From Enoplolaimus lenunculus (lineage: Eukaryota; Nematoda; Enoplea; Enoplida; Thoracostomopsidae): 64,000 bases of DNA. Under the pieces are notes generated by a model. It saw only the letters and a list, made by a program, of their open reading frames with translations. It did no database searches and was not told where the DNA came from. The DNA lies in contig JASANG010003281.1 of NCBI GenBank assembly GCA_030248215.1, positions 1 to 64,000 on the forward strand, in the 5' to 3' direction. Numbering within the stretch: position 1 is the first letter of the stretch; each line of letters starts with the position of its first letter. Positions 62,748 through 64,000 of the stretch are shown here, in pieces. A program made the translations under genes and the position numbers.

Positions 62748-63224
62748 TATAAGTTTGGTCTATCAAGTATTAGCATGTTTTGAGACGGCCTGCATGAGGA
62801 CCGTATCTTTTGAAGGCACTTCAACTCTGAGGAACCATTTCAGAATTGATATAGAAAAAAAACTCAAGCCTTTCAAGACACCTCTTGAGTGTTTTGATGT
62901 TTGCTGTAGCTAATGTAGCTAACCAAGTTTAAAAAACCCGCCTTCCATTGCATGATAGATTTGATTTTTCTTTAACGTCTGGTATAATGCATGAAAACGA
63001 AACGCTTGCTTAAAATCGAAACTCCAAATTGGTCTTTGTTGAGAACTTGCGTTTTGATGAGCTATTTGTTATTCGGCCACACACAGGTTCACTACAATTT
63101 CCAGAAACGGCATTTCAAAGCAGAATTGTTCCGTTCATAATTTAATTCGGTGGCTAGGAGCATATTACTAAATACTTCTAATTTTATTATGCAATCTATC
63201 CCCTCCAATTATTTCAGTATTCCT

Positions 63225-63840
63225 GTTGCAGGGTTCACGCTCAAATTGGGGCAGCCTGGAACACGTTTTGTCGCTATGACTATATATAGCTGGTAACATT
63301 TTGTCTGCCCGTTTATCGCTATCAGATTCAAAAAAATTTGAATTGTCTGCTATCCTGATGTGACATCTACTGTTTGTACAGCAATATCATGTGATATTCC
63401 AAATATTGTGTTCGAGTATCATTTCTATGTTTGAAAATGTCTGCAAAGTTGTGCTAAACTAGCTTGATTGTCCTGTAGAACGTCATGTGATACTAAAATT
63501 TGAAATATTTGTGTTTTAGGAATATATTTTGGGAAAAATTCAGCGAGAAACGAAAACGTAGAAGCTAATTCAACTTTCGAAATCATTTAATGCTGCATAT
63601 ATCTGACTTTTTACTGTTTATTAGCGCGCACAAATTCCATTGTCCTGCATAATATCATATGATATTCGCAAAAATGTCACGCAGTATCATATGACAAATG
63701 GCTATTTGTATACGATGATCGCTTGAAATCAGTGATTTGTATTAAGTCAATGTCATGTGACACTTTTATTTTGTCTACAAAACCGCTATTAGGATCACAA
63801 AATTTTACGTTGACGTCGAATCCTCGCTTGTTAGCATACA
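63225..63840. mobile_element. Inverted-repeat family, arm 2, and a further repeat shared with 59.1-59.3 kb
   Basis: 63225-63495 mirrors 61935-62190 (GGGGCAGCCTGGAACACGTT; CTATAGCTGGTAACATTTTG-like order). 63690-63840 (ATACGATGATCGCTTGAAAT, AAAACCGCTATTAGGATCAC) mirrors about 59190-59335 (GATCTGGATAGCGGTTATGT, CAAGCGGTCATCGTATAC). Confidence 0.5.
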
Positions 63841-64000
63841 GTGGACTACAAAATTTTATTACATTCGTATATAGCTGCAAATGATTGCTATTTAGGAACT
63901 CAAACTCTCCTTCGAAATTTTTGCAGACCGTACTTCCCAAAATCCTTGCTACGCTGTGAGACTCAAAAAACCGACACCCAGAACTGCCAAATACCGAGAC

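Larger units (their letters stand above)
55664..64000. other. Gene-poor right end
   Basis: No coding exon supported. Repeats listed separately occupy 56.7-57.7, 60.1, 60.9-61.7 and 61.9-63.8 kb. A GGATATCC-rich stretch (CCGGATATCCGGATATTCGG and variants) lies at 59339-59460, with weaker echoes near 60390 and 61910. The stretches 55664-56700, 57710-59330 and 59460-60090 show nothing recognisable. Confidence 0.45.

Overview
The window is animal nuclear DNA and most probably comes from a nematode. Three things point there: a textbook cuticlin-type zona pellucida (ZP) gene, many dispersed degenerate copies of the nematode-type telomere hexamer (TTAGGC/GCCTAA), and spliced host genes in AT-rich DNA crowded with small transposons. 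Introns of several hundred to about 1,500 bp suggest a repeat-rich lineage rather than a compact Caenorhabditis-like genome, but the species is not identifiable from the sequence.

Layout. (1) From 1 to 23 kb, minus strand: three tandem copies (A, B, C; A is cut by the left edge) of an unrecognised gene. It encodes a secreted-side von Willebrand A (VWA) domain, a Cys-rich domain split by a polythreonine stalk, one membrane span and a short tail. Exon phases match in all copies; copies B and C have third exons of identical length. (2) From 23 to 31.7 kb: repeats, a GC-rich single-exon ORF for a Lys/Gly-rich coiled-coil protein of unknown origin, and a small hydrophobic ORF. (3) From 31.8 to 40.5 kb, plus strand: a complete SCAMP (secretory carrier membrane protein) gene in which the exons for transmembrane segments 3 and 4 are each present in two divergent, phase-matched versions. 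(4) From 45.3 to 49.7 kb, plus strand: a four-exon cuticlin-like ZP membrane protein. (5) At 51.3-53.1 kb: a transposon-like unit made of about 200 copies of an octamer between 38-bp inverted ends with an 8-bp target duplication. (6) At 55.0-55.7 kb, minus strand: the RNase P/MRP subunit Rpp20/POP7. (7) From 55.7 to 64 kb: no gene seen; tRNA-like SINE copies and inverted-repeat elements.

Mobile DNA is mostly short non-autonomous DNA transposons. There are mariner-like MITEs (TA sites, ends CTGTAGTGACCCGAATAAGA), hAT-like MITEs (ends CAGGGT, 8-bp duplications), piggyBac-like MITEs (TTAA sites) that carry a tRNA-like segment, several large foldback elements, and tRNA-derived SINEs. No transposase or reverse transcriptase was seen.

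The strongest candidates for something undescribed are the paired alternative exons of SCAMP, the VWA/polythreonine receptor-like family (one copy has a degenerate metal site), and the octamer-filled transposon. Exon boundaries were worked out by hand from splice consensus, reading-frame continuity and paralogue or family comparison; family comparisons are from memory, not from a search.
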